Source of the DNA: Paludibacteraceae bacterium
GTDB taxonomy: Bacteria; Bacteroidota; Bacteroidia; Bacteroidales; Paludibacteraceae
DNA length: 40,983 bases
Direction: 5' to 3'
Assembly: GCA_017558065.1 (NCBI GenBank)
Contig: JAFYWK010000019.1
Span: 1-40,983, forward strand
The position numbers and the translations under genes are program-made. The notes beneath the pieces were generated by a model that worked only from the letters and a program-made list of their open reading frames with translations, was not told the origin of the DNA and searched no databases. This document shows positions 6,447-15,695 of this stretch, in pieces. The number at the start of each line of letters is the position of its first letter. Position 1 is the first letter of the stretch.

Positions 6447-9400
6447 ATGAAACACAAACTTTTACTTCTCGTGGTTCTTTTGACCTCTTTCCTTTATGCT
6501 CAGGGCATAGAGGTGAATGGTGTAGTATCAGACAGCAAGGGTGAGCCTATCATCGGCGTCACCGTGTTGGTACAAGGCACACAAGATGGTACAATCACCG
6601 ATTTTGATGGCAACTTCTCGCTTTCTGCACCAGAAGGCGCCATGTTGCAATTCACCTATGTGGGTTACAAAGAAGTTGTTTTACCAGCCAAAGCAATCAT
6701 GTCCGTTCTCATGCAAGAGGACAATGAGTTGCTGGAGGAAGTGGTGGTCACTGGTTACACCACACAGCGCAAAGCTGACCTCACAGGCGCTGTAGCGGTA
6801 ATGGACATGACCAAGCCAAGCAGCGAAGGTAACGCCAACGCATTGACCTCTATGCAAGGTCGCTTACCTGGCGTACAAATCACCACTGACCCTGCTCCAG
6901 GTGCAGGAGGTAGCACCATCCGCGTGCGTGGTATGAGTACCATCAACGCCAACGACCCACTCATCGTGGTGGACGGTATTCCTACTACTGAAAATCTCAA
7001 CTCACTCAACCCTGCCGACATCGCATCTATCCAAGTATTGAAGGATGCTTCCAGTGCCAGTATCTACGGTTCGCGTGCTGCCAATGGTGTGATCATCATC
7101 ACCACCAAGCAGGCCAAAGAAGATCGTCTCACCGTCAACGTGGGCTATTCGGCTACTGCGCAGACTATCGACAAACTGCACACCGTGCTCAACTCTGAGC
7201 AATGGGGACAAGCATATTGGGCAGCGATGACCAATGCCAACATGACCCCTTGGCACAAGTACTACGGTTTTGCAGCAGAACCTAAACTGGTGGAGTTCTT
7301 CGACAAAGATAAGACCATCAAGACAAGCGATACCGATTGGCAACGCGCCGTATATCACACAGCATGGACACACAATGTGAATGCCTCTGTAGCATACTCT
7401 TCAAAGAAATCTAAAATCTATTTCTCAGGTAACTACATTGACCAAGATGGTCTGATGGACTACACCTACTACAAACGTTTTTCTACACGTATAAACTCCG
7501 AGTTCAACATCGGTAAGTACGTCAAAGTAGGCGAGAACCTGATGATTGCACGTTGGAGCGACAACGGTTTTGGTACGCAAGACGACCGCGGTATTCCTTA
7601 TTCCGCAATGCGTATGCACCCTATTCTGCCAGTTACCCTCGAAGACGGCAGTTTCTCCAGCCCATTGCAACTATTGAACTCTGACTTGGCTAACCCTGTA
7701 CACCAATTGTACAATGGTCGCGACAACAACAGCGAGAGCTGGCGCATTTTCGGAAATGCATTCTTGGAAATCAATCCATGGGTAAAGGGCTTGTACCTGA
7801 AAACCAACATCGGTATCGAGCACGTACAATACAATAGTACTTCCTACGGACGCAAAATCAATGCTTCGGATGTAAACAGCATGAGTCGTGGTTTCGGTCA
7901 AGGCGACACATGGACATGGAGCAACACCTTGCGCTATGAGAACGTATTTGGTGACCACCATGTGAATGCATTGGTAGGTACTGAAGCTATCGGCTACACC
8001 TATGACGGCTTCGACGCAAGCAAACGCAGCTATGCTTTCGAGGATAAGCACTACATGGTGCTTGGCACCGGCGAGGATGATCCTGCTTGCGGTGGCGGCA
8101 GATCCGAATGGGCTTTGTTCTCCATTTTTGCAAAAGCCGATTACAACTACGCAGATCGTTACCTCTTCTCCGCTACCATTCGCCGCGATGCTACTTCGCG
8201 CCTCTACAAGGGTAACAACTCTGGCATCTTCCCAGCATTCTCTGCTGCATGGCGATTCACCGAAGAATCATTCTACCCAGAGAACAAATACCTCACCAAT
8301 GGTAAATTGCGTATCGGATGGGGACAAAACGGTAATGCCGCTATCAGCAACCTATATTCCGCGTATAGCACGTACGCGTACACGACCGGTAACGCTGCTT
8401 ATGACCTCTATTCTACCAACAACGAGACCGTAGCGGGTATCATCGTAGCCGCTACTGGAACCACAGAACTGAAGTGGGAAACTACCACACAGCTCAACGT
8501 AGGTTTGGATCTCGGTCTCTTCAACAACGATTTGAACATCAGCGCAGACTGGTATTTGAAAGATACTAAAGACATGTTGACTGTTCCTCCAGTATTGTCA
8601 GTAGCAGGCGAGAATGCAGCAACTTGGCAAAACACAGGTAACATGAGAAATATGGGTATTGAGGTTAGTTTGGACTACCACAGCCCAGAGTACAACGGCT
8701 TTAGTTGGGCAGCTAACTTCAACATCTCTCACTACAAGAACACAGTGACCAAACTCAATAACTTCGTAAAAAACATCGGTAGCGATATTCGTCTCATCGA
8801 AGGTGAAGCAATGGGCGTTTACTATGGTTACGTAGTAGATGGTATCTTCCAAAACCAAGAAGAGGTAAATGCACATGCTACACAACAAGGTAAGGGCGTA
8901 GGTCGCCTCCGCTACAAGGACCTCAACGAGGATAACATCATTGACGAGCAAGACCAAATGATTATTGGTGATCCTAACCCTACCGTATCTATGGGTCTCA
9001 ATATCGACCTCAAGTACAAAGGTCTGACCCTCAGCGCATTCTTCACCAGCGACTTGGGCTTTGATATCTACAACACCACCCGTCGTCAGTTGGACTTCAT
9101 GAGTTATGGCGACGCTGCTTCCAACCGCGGTATAGGCGTTTTGGATTGCTGGTCACCTGATAACACCGATGCTACCATACCTGCAGTAACTATGGTCGAT
9201 AACAACAACGAGTTGCGCATGTCCACATACTTCATCGAGGACGGTTCATACTGCAAACTCAAATACGTTAAGTTGGGCTATGACTTCCCTAAGGTAGTGA
9301 CCAAAGCTATTCACGCACAAAACTTGAATATCTTCTTCCAAGTAGAGAACGTGTTCACAGCTACCAAGTACACAGGTCTGGATCCAGAATTGCCATTGGG

Positions 9401-9479
9401 CGCCTACGGTGCACGTATAGATAACGGTCCTTACCCTCGTGCACGCAACTTCAGCATGGGTATCAACATGGCTTTCTAA
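6447..9479 (+). CDS. SusC-like TonB-dependent outer-membrane fructan transporter
   Basis: This outer-membrane channel (1010 residues) probably imports fructan oligosaccharides together with the SusD-like lipoprotein encoded next. A signal peptide (1-19, ending FLYAQ) is followed by a carboxypeptidase-regulatory-like domain (about 22-90, VNGVVSDSKGEPIIGVTV), the TonB-box-like EEVVVTGY (97-104), a plug (about 108-225, with QGRLPGVQI and the SusC-typical DASSASIYGSRAANGVI at 200-216), then a beta barrel to the C-terminal aromatic residue. The start at 6447 is chosen over 6351 because it gives a clean signal peptide and lies downstream of the promoter. The neighbouring GH32 enzymes, fructose-type kinase and sensor indicate a fructan substrate. 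Levan versus inulin cannot be told. Confidence 0.95.
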   Translation: MKHKLLLLVVLLTSFLYAQGIEVNGVVSDSKGEPIIGVTVLVQGTQDGTITDFDGNFSLSAPEGAMLQFTYVGYKEVVLPAKAIMSVLMQEDNELLEEVVVTGYTTQRKADLTGAVAVMDMTKPSSEGNANALTSMQGRLPGVQITTDPAPGAGGSTIRVRGMSTINANDPLIVVDGIPTTENLNSLNPADIASIQVLKDASSASIYGSRAANGVIIITTKQAKEDRLTVNVGYSATAQTIDKLHTVLNSEQWGQAYWAAMTNANMTPWHKYYGFAAEPKLVEFFDKDKTIKTSDTDWQRAVYHTAWTHNVNASVAYSSKKSKIYFSGNYIDQDGLMDYTYYKRFSTRINSEFNIGKYVKVGENLMIARWSDNGFGTQDDRGIPYSAMRMHPILPVTLEDGSFSSPLQLLNSDLANPVHQLYNGRDNNSESWRIFGNAFLEINPWVKGLYLKTNIGIEHVQYNSTSYGRKINASDVNSMSRGFGQGDTWTWSNTLRYENVFGDHHVNALVGTEAIGYTYDGFDASKRSYAFEDKHYMVLGTGEDDPACGGGRSEWALFSIFAKADYNYADRYLFSATIRRDATSRLYKGNNSGIFPAFSAAWRFTEESFYPENKYLTNGKLRIGWGQNGNAAISNLYSAYSTYAYTTGNAAYDLYSTNNETVAGIIVAATGTTELKWETTTQLNVGLDLGLFNNDLNISADWYLKDTKDMLTVPPVLSVAGENAATWQNTGNMRNMGIEVSLDYHSPEYNGFSWAANFNISHYKNTVTKLNNFVKNIGSDIRLIEGEAMGVYYGYVVDGIFQNQEEVNAHATQQGKGVGRLRYKDLNEDNIIDEQDQMIIGDPNPTVSMGLNIDLKYKGLTLSAFFTSDLGFDIYNTTRRQLDFMSYGDAASNRGIGVLDCWSPDNTDATIPAVTMVDNNNELRMSTYFIEDGSYCKLKYVKLGYDFPKVVTKAIHAQNLNIFFQVENVFTATKYTGLDPELPLGAYGARIDNGPYPRARNFSMGINMAF

Positions 9480-9519
9480 TCACGAAGTATCAATCATTAA
9501 CCAATAAAAAATCGACAAT

Positions 9520-11217
9520 ATGAAAAAGTATATTTATATTCTGTGCATGGCAGCAGCAACCTTTTTGACTGCATGCGAAGATATGCTTGACAAGAAGCCC
9601 TATGGTCAATTTACCGCAGATCTGATGACTGCAAAAGATGTGGAAGGTATGTTGGCTGCTGCATATGCAGGTTTGGAGGCACACTATTTCGGTAACAACC
9701 CTGCGTTTGCGGGTCCTTCTACCAACTGGATCTTTGACGTTCGTTCAGATGATGCGCTCAAAGGTGGTGGTGCTATCACAATGGAGCAGAACATCCACCT
9801 CTTGGAGATCAGCAACCTCACTAGCGACAACGTAAGTAACTTCAACAAATGGGAGAACAATTTCTACGCTATCGCTCGTACACACAACGCAATGCGCGCT
9901 ATCTATGGTTCTACATTGAGCGAGGATGAGAAACGCGTTTTCTTGGGCGAGTTGAAGACCTTGCGCGCATGGTACTACTTCGATCTGATTCGTATCTTTG
10001 AGCGCATCCCTTACTTCACCGAATCGGATGACCCAAATACTGTTCGTATCGATAAATATACCCGCGATGAGATCTTTGCTTTCATCAAGAAAGATTGTGC
10101 TGAGGCATATGAGATGCTGGGCGAAAAAGCCCCATCTGCTGGTCGTTTCCACCGCTACGTACCTGCCGCTATCCACGCTAAAGTGTCTGCACAGACCAGC
10201 AGCTGGAGCGAGGTATTGCAATGGGCTGACATTGTGATCAATAGCAAGAAATATACCTTGTACAACAACTTTATGGACATGTCCAAGATTGCCTTCGACA
10301 ACAAGTACGAAGCCATCCTGGCTATCCAATTCTCTACCGCAGACAACAATGCACATATCAACTGGTGCAACCTGCTCTGCACCACTTATTCGGCGGGCAA
10401 CCTCTTTGGTACTGGCGACGATTTCTTCTTGGCTTCTCAGAACTTGGTGGACGCTTTCCGTACCGATGACAATGGTCTGCCTTTCTTGGATCCTGCTACA
10501 GCACCTGCAGACCGCGTATCTGCTTCTTATAAGGGCAATGTAGATCCACGTTTGGACTTCACCGTTGGTCGTATTGGCATGCCTTTCCGCGGTCATGAAT
10601 ACACCAATGACTGGTGCCGTTTGAAAGAGGTTTATGGCGAGTATTCTGGCAAGAAAGGCCTCATTGACCCATCATCTCCAGACATGGTAGTAGGTTTCCC
10701 TTGGGGTGCCAGTGCATTGGACTTCAAGTTGATTCGCTATGCCGATATTCTCTTGCTCAAGGCAGAAGCACTCATCGAGACCAATGGCGATCTGCTCGCT
10801 GCACGCGACCTCATCAACCAAGTGCGCGAAAAAGCAAAACGCAGCGTGGACCTCAACTACACACCTGTGGACATCGACCCTACCAAAGCTAACTACAAAG
10901 TGGAATCTTACACCGATGCCAACTGCACTTGGAATCAAGAGTATGCTCGCCTGGCAGTTCGCCACGAGCGCCGCGTAGAATTGGCGATGGAAGGACACCG
11001 CTGGTTTGACCTCGTGCGTTGGGGCAATGTGGTAGAAGTGATGAACAAATACTTTGCTGCAGAGGCACAATACCGCGACTATTACGTGGACGCTGAAATG
11101 ACAGAAAACGAAATTTTCTTAGCTACTCCATATGCAGAAGTTAACAATGCTAATGGTCTTTACGACATCAAGGATAACAACGATGCCGCAGAAGACGACG
11201 TAGTAGAGGAAAATTAA
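9520..11217 (+). CDS. SusD-like surface glycan-binding lipoprotein
   Basis: The RagB/SusD-family lipoprotein (565 residues) is expected to cap the SusC-like channel and deliver fructan. The lipobox LTAC puts the lipidated cysteine at residue 19. The helical TPR-like scaffold is recognisable, for example LKTLRAWYYFDLIRIF and, near the end, RHERRVELAMEGHRWFDLVR, a hallmark of the family. The last 20 residues are strongly acidic (DIKDNNDAAEDDVVEEN). It lies 40 bases after the susC-like gene with no terminator between them, so it is co-transcribed. Confidence 0.95.
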   Translation: MKKYIYILCMAAATFLTACEDMLDKKPYGQFTADLMTAKDVEGMLAAAYAGLEAHYFGNNPAFAGPSTNWIFDVRSDDALKGGGAITMEQNIHLLEISNLTSDNVSNFNKWENNFYAIARTHNAMRAIYGSTLSEDEKRVFLGELKTLRAWYYFDLIRIFERIPYFTESDDPNTVRIDKYTRDEIFAFIKKDCAEAYEMLGEKAPSAGRFHRYVPAAIHAKVSAQTSSWSEVLQWADIVINSKKYTLYNNFMDMSKIAFDNKYEAILAIQFSTADNNAHINWCNLLCTTYSAGNLFGTGDDFFLASQNLVDAFRTDDNGLPFLDPATAPADRVSASYKGNVDPRLDFTVGRIGMPFRGHEYTNDWCRLKEVYGEYSGKKGLIDPSSPDMVVGFPWGASALDFKLIRYADILLLKAEALIETNGDLLAARDLINQVREKAKRSVDLNYTPVDIDPTKANYKVESYTDANCTWNQEYARLAVRHERRVELAMEGHRWFDLVRWGNVVEVMNKYFAAEAQYRDYYVDAEMTENEIFLATPYAEVNNANGLYDIKDNNDAAEDDVVEEN

Positions 11218-11264
11218 GAAACCAATCAATCAACTTTATTATTAACTTTTAAAAAACAAAAAGT

Positions 11265-12335
11265 ATGAAGAAATTTTTCTTTATGATGGCGCTTGCTACC
11301 ATGGTATTGAGCGTACATGCAGAAGCCACTATCGGCTATCTGTTGACCGTGAACAACAAGGATGCATTCCCTGCTGAGACTTTCGAAGGCGTTGACGAGA
11401 AACCAGAGTACAACGCAGCTGCTTGGTTTGAAGCTAACTACATCGAGAAAGGTATTGGTCGCTATGTATCACTGCCAGAGGCAGCTATGGGTGACCTCTC
11501 TGCACTCAAAGCTATTTGGGTAAACGTTGACCGCGTAGATCTTCCTGACTTGGAGACCGCTGGTGTCAACGCTGACGTAGTAGCTGGTTTGAAAGCATAT
11601 GTGGAGAACGGAGGTAACCTCTTCGTAACCAAACAAGCTAACAACATCATCCACCAAATGGGCCGTATGGGCTTTGCTCCTAACTGGGCTAATGGTGGCT
11701 ACCACATGGGTGGTGACAACTGGTCTATCAACCCATACCTCGCTTTGTGGGAGGGTCTTGGTGGTGTAATCGACTGCTCTGAGCACCCTATTTACAAAGG
11801 TTTGGTAACTGAGGTACAACCAGACCACGGTAAAGACGTATTCCCAATGGTAGGTGCTAACGCACGTACTGACAACAACTGCTTCTGGATTGACTATTTC
11901 CGCAAAGATCCTGAGACTGGCGGCAAAATGGAGGCTACAGAGGGCTACACCCACTATGACAATGGCAACCCACTCCGTTTGTCTGAGTATGAGGCAGACT
12001 GGAATCTTAAGGTGCTTGGTGTATGGGGTCAAGTACAAGACCACTGCTCTGGCGGTCTCGTAGTATTCAACCCAGAAGGCACTTTCAAGGGTACTATCAT
12101 CTCTTGCGGTTTCGCTGCTTACCAATGGGGTACCAGCAACTTGTTCATCGACAACGTACAAAAACTCACTGCTAACGCTTTGGAGATCTTGGCAGGTAAA
12201 GGTACAGCTGTTGAGAACGTAACCGCTGACAAGACTATCAAGGGTGTTTACAACTTGCTTGGTCAACAAGTAGAGCGCGAGAATATGGTTCGCGGTAATA
12301 TCTACATCGTGGATGGCCAAAAAATCGTTTACTAA
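11265..12335 (+). CDS. Secreted DUF4960-like protein, probable fructan-binding surface protein
   Basis: The protein has 356 residues: a signal peptide (about 1-20, ending VHAEA), one domain (about 21-310), and a C-terminal tail (about 323-356, GVYNLLGQQV then GNIYIVDGQKIVY) like Bacteroidales sorting tails. Residues 21-310 align by eye along their length with residues 21-316 of the protein encoded immediately downstream (shared YVENGGNLFVTKQAN, ISCGFAAYQWGTSN, TGGKM, EGYTHYDN). From memory, the domain corresponds to DUF4960, found at the position after SusD in fructan loci, as in BT1761. A binding role is inferred from that position. There is no lipobox, so surface display would rely on the tail. 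A strong terminator follows at once. Confidence 0.8.
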   Translation: MKKFFFMMALATMVLSVHAEATIGYLLTVNNKDAFPAETFEGVDEKPEYNAAAWFEANYIEKGIGRYVSLPEAAMGDLSALKAIWVNVDRVDLPDLETAGVNADVVAGLKAYVENGGNLFVTKQANNIIHQMGRMGFAPNWANGGYHMGGDNWSINPYLALWEGLGGVIDCSEHPIYKGLVTEVQPDHGKDVFPMVGANARTDNNCFWIDYFRKDPETGGKMEATEGYTHYDNGNPLRLSEYEADWNLKVLGVWGQVQDHCSGGLVVFNPEGTFKGTIISCGFAAYQWGTSNLFIDNVQKLTANALEILAGKGTAVENVTADKTIKGVYNLLGQQVERENMVRGNIYIVDGQKIVY

Positions 12336-12345
12336 TCCCTAACCT

Positions 12346-12392
12346 ACACACTCGGTCAGCGCAAATAGCGCTGGCTGGGTGTGTTTTTTTTT
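12346..12392 (+). terminator. Strong intrinsic terminator between binding genes and enzyme genes
   Basis: A 17-bp stem (12346-12362 with 12368-12384, all positions paired if three G-U pairs are allowed) with loop AAATA is followed by eight T. The next start codon is at 12404, so later genes are reached mainly by read-through. A TAATTTTG at 12392-12399 fits the -7 consensus but would put the transcript start almost at the start codon. Confidence 0.9.
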
Positions 12393-12403
12393 AATTTTGC
12401 TCT

Positions 12404-15400
12404 ATGAAAAAGTTCCTATCACTCATCATCATCTCTGTTTTTGCTTGGAATGTATATGCACAAGCCACAATCGGTTATTTGACAACCATCACTGACCCTA
12501 CCAAGTTCCCAGAAGAGGTCTTCAACGGAGTAGCACAAAAACCCGAATACAACGCATATACATGGTTCGACAACCACTATGTTCAGACAGGCAAAGGTCG
12601 CTTCATCACATTGGATGAGGTGAGGAATGGTCATTGCAGTGATTTGAAAGCCATCTGGGTGAATGTGGACCGCGTAGGACTGAAGGACTTAGCCGCCGCT
12701 GGTATCACAGCCAATATCATACTGGAACTCAAGAAATACGTAGAGAACGGTGGCAACCTCTTTGTCACCAAACAAGCGAATATGCTCATCAACGCTATCG
12801 GTCGTATCGGCTATGCTCCCAATTGGACCAACGGCGGATATATGCAAGGCGGCGATGTATGGCATATCAATCCACACCTATGCCTCCTGCCTATGATGGG
12901 CGGCGAAGTGGATTGCACTAACCACCCTATCTACACCAACCTTTACACACAACAACGCTCCTTTGACTACGAAGGAGCCACCCACGAGTATAGCGCCTAT
13001 CCTCTGGTAGGTGCAGTAGCCCGCACGGATAACAACAACATGTGGATTGACATGTTCCGAAAAGACCCCACCACTGGCGGCAAAATGGAACCACAAGAGG
13101 GCTACACACATTACGACAACACGGACCGTCGTCGATTGACGGATTTCGAAACCGACTGGAATTGCAAAGTATTAGCCGTATGGGGACAAGTGTTAGACGC
13201 TTGCTCTCCTGGTTTGATTATATTTAACCCACACGAGAATTTCAAAGGCACCATCATCTCTTGCGGCTTCGCTGCCTACCAATGGGGCACCAGCAATGAT
13301 ATGATTAGCAATGTTCAACGCTTGAGCAAAAACGCGCTGTCACTCCTCATAGGCGAAGAACCCGAAGTAAGTATCCCTACCGACACCACGACCACATCAG
13401 GCCAACGCGTGTTCTACATGAATATGGAGCTCGATGGCAAATATACCAAAGAGCAAATCTCCGACCAATCGTTGCGCGTTCTCTGCGCCGCTACAGACCC
13501 TATATCGGTGGACGGCGCAGTAGGCAAAGCCATTCGTACCGATGGTTACTCCACCTATATTACCGTCAACCTCAACGAAGAGCAAATTCAGTCTATGGGC
13601 TCCAACGCACTGACATTCTCACTATGGTGCGCCCCACAGACCTATCCTATGATGCAGTTGGACTATGCTAAGAATGTACTATCTGTCATTGCAGGTAACA
13701 TGGACGAGAATAAGAAGACAGGTATGGCACTGCGATTGAGTTCGCAAGGCGACTTCTGTTTTGATGTCTATCTGAGCGATGGCCAACGTATCAGCGTACC
13801 CGCTACATACAAGATGCCACGTGGTGTATGGAACCATTTGGCAGCAACAATATCAGACAAATATATCTGCCTCTACCACAATGGAGAAAGGGTTGGTCAT
13901 ACCGAGTACAATGGACAAATAGCTATTGGTAAAACCAGTATGATAGTGGGCAAGCCCAGCGAACTTCAACAAGAACATGGCTGCCATATCAACACCTTCA
14001 ATGGTATCTTGGACGAAATTGCCATTGATACATATGCTTGGTCTGCTGCCCAAGTGGCTCAAGCCGCTGGCGAGTTGGCAGGTCAAGAGGTGGATCTGAG
14101 CGTGCCATTCGAGTACTACAAAGATAATATTCTTCGTCCTCACTTCCACGGTATGCCATCTGCCAATTGGTCTAACGAGACCCACGGTATTGCCTACGAG
14201 AATGGCAAATACCACGTCTTCTTCCAGAAGAATGGCAATGGCCCATATATGTCACGCTTGCACTGGGGACACATCACTTCTACTGACCTCTGCGAGTGGA
14301 AAGAAGAACCTATCGCCCTCTATCCAGAGAAGAGTTATGACATCAAGGGCTGCTGGAGCGGCGCGGTCATCAATGACCCCGACGTCACCAAGGGCGAGAC
14401 ATGGCTCGTTTACACAGGCGTGGACAACTCGCGCGCGTCCATGCGCTTCGCGCGCCCAATAGATAAGGAGTTCCTGCATTTTGAGAAAGTATCTACACCT
14501 GCTATCACAGGTATTCCTGGGGGCTATTCAGCCGACTTCCGCGATCCATACTACTTCCGCTGCAACGACAAGGCATACCTGATGGTGGGTTCCAGCAAGA
14601 GCGGAATAGGTTGTACCATCCTGTTCGAGTGGAACGGCAGCAGTTGGGTACACAAGGGCGAATGTTTCGTAGGTCGTTCTAAGTCCGAGTGTGGTGAGTT
14701 CTTTGAGATGGCCAATATTACGAAGATTGGCAACAAATGGCTCTTCACCGCTACACCATTGGGAACCAGTCAGGGTGTGCGCAACCTCTATTGGGTAGGT
14801 CAAGTGAATGCTAACGGCAAGTTCATTCCCGATAGCCCTATACCTAAGACCATCGAGTTCTCGGGCTTCGCCAAAGATGGATATGGATTGCTATCACCAT
14901 CCATCATCCAACACGAAGGCAAAACCATTGCCCTGGGCATCGTGCCAGACAAACTGCCTACATCAGACAACCGTCTGATGGGTTGGGCACACTCCTATTC
15001 GCTACCACGCGAATGGAGCATTGATGCCAACGGCGATTTGGTACAAAAACCTTATAGCGGTCTTGTGGCATACCGCTCGGATACCGTATTGGTCAAAGAG
15101 AACTTCAAGCAACAAGGCGTCATGGCACTGGATTCTGCTTCAGGTCGTGGACTGGAGGTATGTGCCGAGTTTATCGTTTCGGAGCATATCACTGGTTTCG
15201 AGTTGCTGCGCAACCGCAACGGCAAAGGTGTTAAGATTTATTTCGACCCTATGGAGCAAAACATCGTAGTGGATATGACCAGCGTAACGCGCAAGTACAA
15301 CGACAACCATCTGTTCAGAGGCAAATATGTTTCCACACTGCCAGAAGTGATTGCACCTGGCGAGAAGATGAAACTGCATGTCTTCCTTGACCGCTCTATC

Positions 15401-15682
15401 TTGGATATTTTCATCAACGACCGTTGGGCATCTTCTGTCCGCATCTTCCCTACCAACGAAGCAGCTACTGGCACCAGCTTCTACACCCACGGCGAGACCC
15501 AAGTAGAACGCCTTGAAGCATATATCATGGGAGATGGATATTTTCCTGCACCTCAGATGACTGATGTAGAAAATGTGACAAGCGAGGATGTGGCTGACAC
15601 GAGCATCAAGTATTTGCACGACGGACAATTATATATTAGCAAAAACGGTAAGAGATACACCATTTTAGGAATAGAACTTTAA
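12404..15682 (+). CDS. Secreted fusion: DUF4960-like + LamG + GH32-like glycosidase + tail
   Basis: The protein has 1092 residues. A signal peptide (1-20, ending VYAQ) precedes a DUF4960-like domain (21-316) paralogous to the preceding protein, a LamG/concanavalin-like domain (about 335-548, with WNHLAATISDKYICLYHNGE), a five-bladed GH32 catalytic module (about 578-875), a GH32 C-terminal beta-sandwich (about 880-1045), and a tail (1066-1092, DGQLYISKNGKRYTILGIEL). The GH32 signature WMNDPNG is replaced by WSNETHG (589-595), so the usual nucleophile Asp is Glu592. RDP (713-715) is intact. The acid/base could be Glu762 (SEC) or Glu768 (FFEM). I recall a Bacteroidales subgroup with this altered motif, so it is probably functional rather than decayed. 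It may be a surface endo-acting or binding enzyme; activity is uncertain. Confidence 0.88.
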   Translation: MKKFLSLIIISVFAWNVYAQATIGYLTTITDPTKFPEEVFNGVAQKPEYNAYTWFDNHYVQTGKGRFITLDEVRNGHCSDLKAIWVNVDRVGLKDLAAAGITANIILELKKYVENGGNLFVTKQANMLINAIGRIGYAPNWTNGGYMQGGDVWHINPHLCLLPMMGGEVDCTNHPIYTNLYTQQRSFDYEGATHEYSAYPLVGAVARTDNNNMWIDMFRKDPTTGGKMEPQEGYTHYDNTDRRRLTDFETDWNCKVLAVWGQVLDACSPGLIIFNPHENFKGTIISCGFAAYQWGTSNDMISNVQRLSKNALSLLIGEEPEVSIPTDTTTTSGQRVFYMNMELDGKYTKEQISDQSLRVLCAATDPISVDGAVGKAIRTDGYSTYITVNLNEEQIQSMGSNALTFSLWCAPQTYPMMQLDYAKNVLSVIAGNMDENKKTGMALRLSSQGDFCFDVYLSDGQRISVPATYKMPRGVWNHLAATISDKYICLYHNGERVGHTEYNGQIAIGKTSMIVGKPSELQQEHGCHINTFNGILDEIAIDTYAWSAAQVAQAAGELAGQEVDLSVPFEYYKDNILRPHFHGMPSANWSNETHGIAYENGKYHVFFQKNGNGPYMSRLHWGHITSTDLCEWKEEPIALYPEKSYDIKGCWSGAVINDPDVTKGETWLVYTGVDNSRASMRFARPIDKEFLHFEKVSTPAITGIPGGYSADFRDPYYFRCNDKAYLMVGSSKSGIGCTILFEWNGSSWVHKGECFVGRSKSECGEFFEMANITKIGNKWLFTATPLGTSQGVRNLYWVGQVNANGKFIPDSPIPKTIEFSGFAKDGYGLLSPSIIQHEGKTIALGIVPDKLPTSDNRLMGWAHSYSLPREWSIDANGDLVQKPYSGLVAYRSDTVLVKENFKQQGVMALDSASGRGLEVCAEFIVSEHITGFELLRNRNGKGVKIYFDPMEQNIVVDMTSVTRKYNDNHLFRGKYVSTLPEVIAPGEKMKLHVFLDRSILDIFINDRWASSVRIFPTNEAATGTSFYTHGETQVERLEAYIMGDGYFPAPQMTDVENVTSEDVADTSIKYLHDGQLYISKNGKRYTILGIEL

Positions 15683-15695
15683 TCATTTTAATCAT

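Noticed and set aside
9745-10596. Long minus-strand open frame within the SusD-like gene
   Set aside because: It is a shadow frame of a clear SusD homologue, rich in unlikely residues; similar shadows occur opposite the SusC, DUF4960 and TonB receptor genes.
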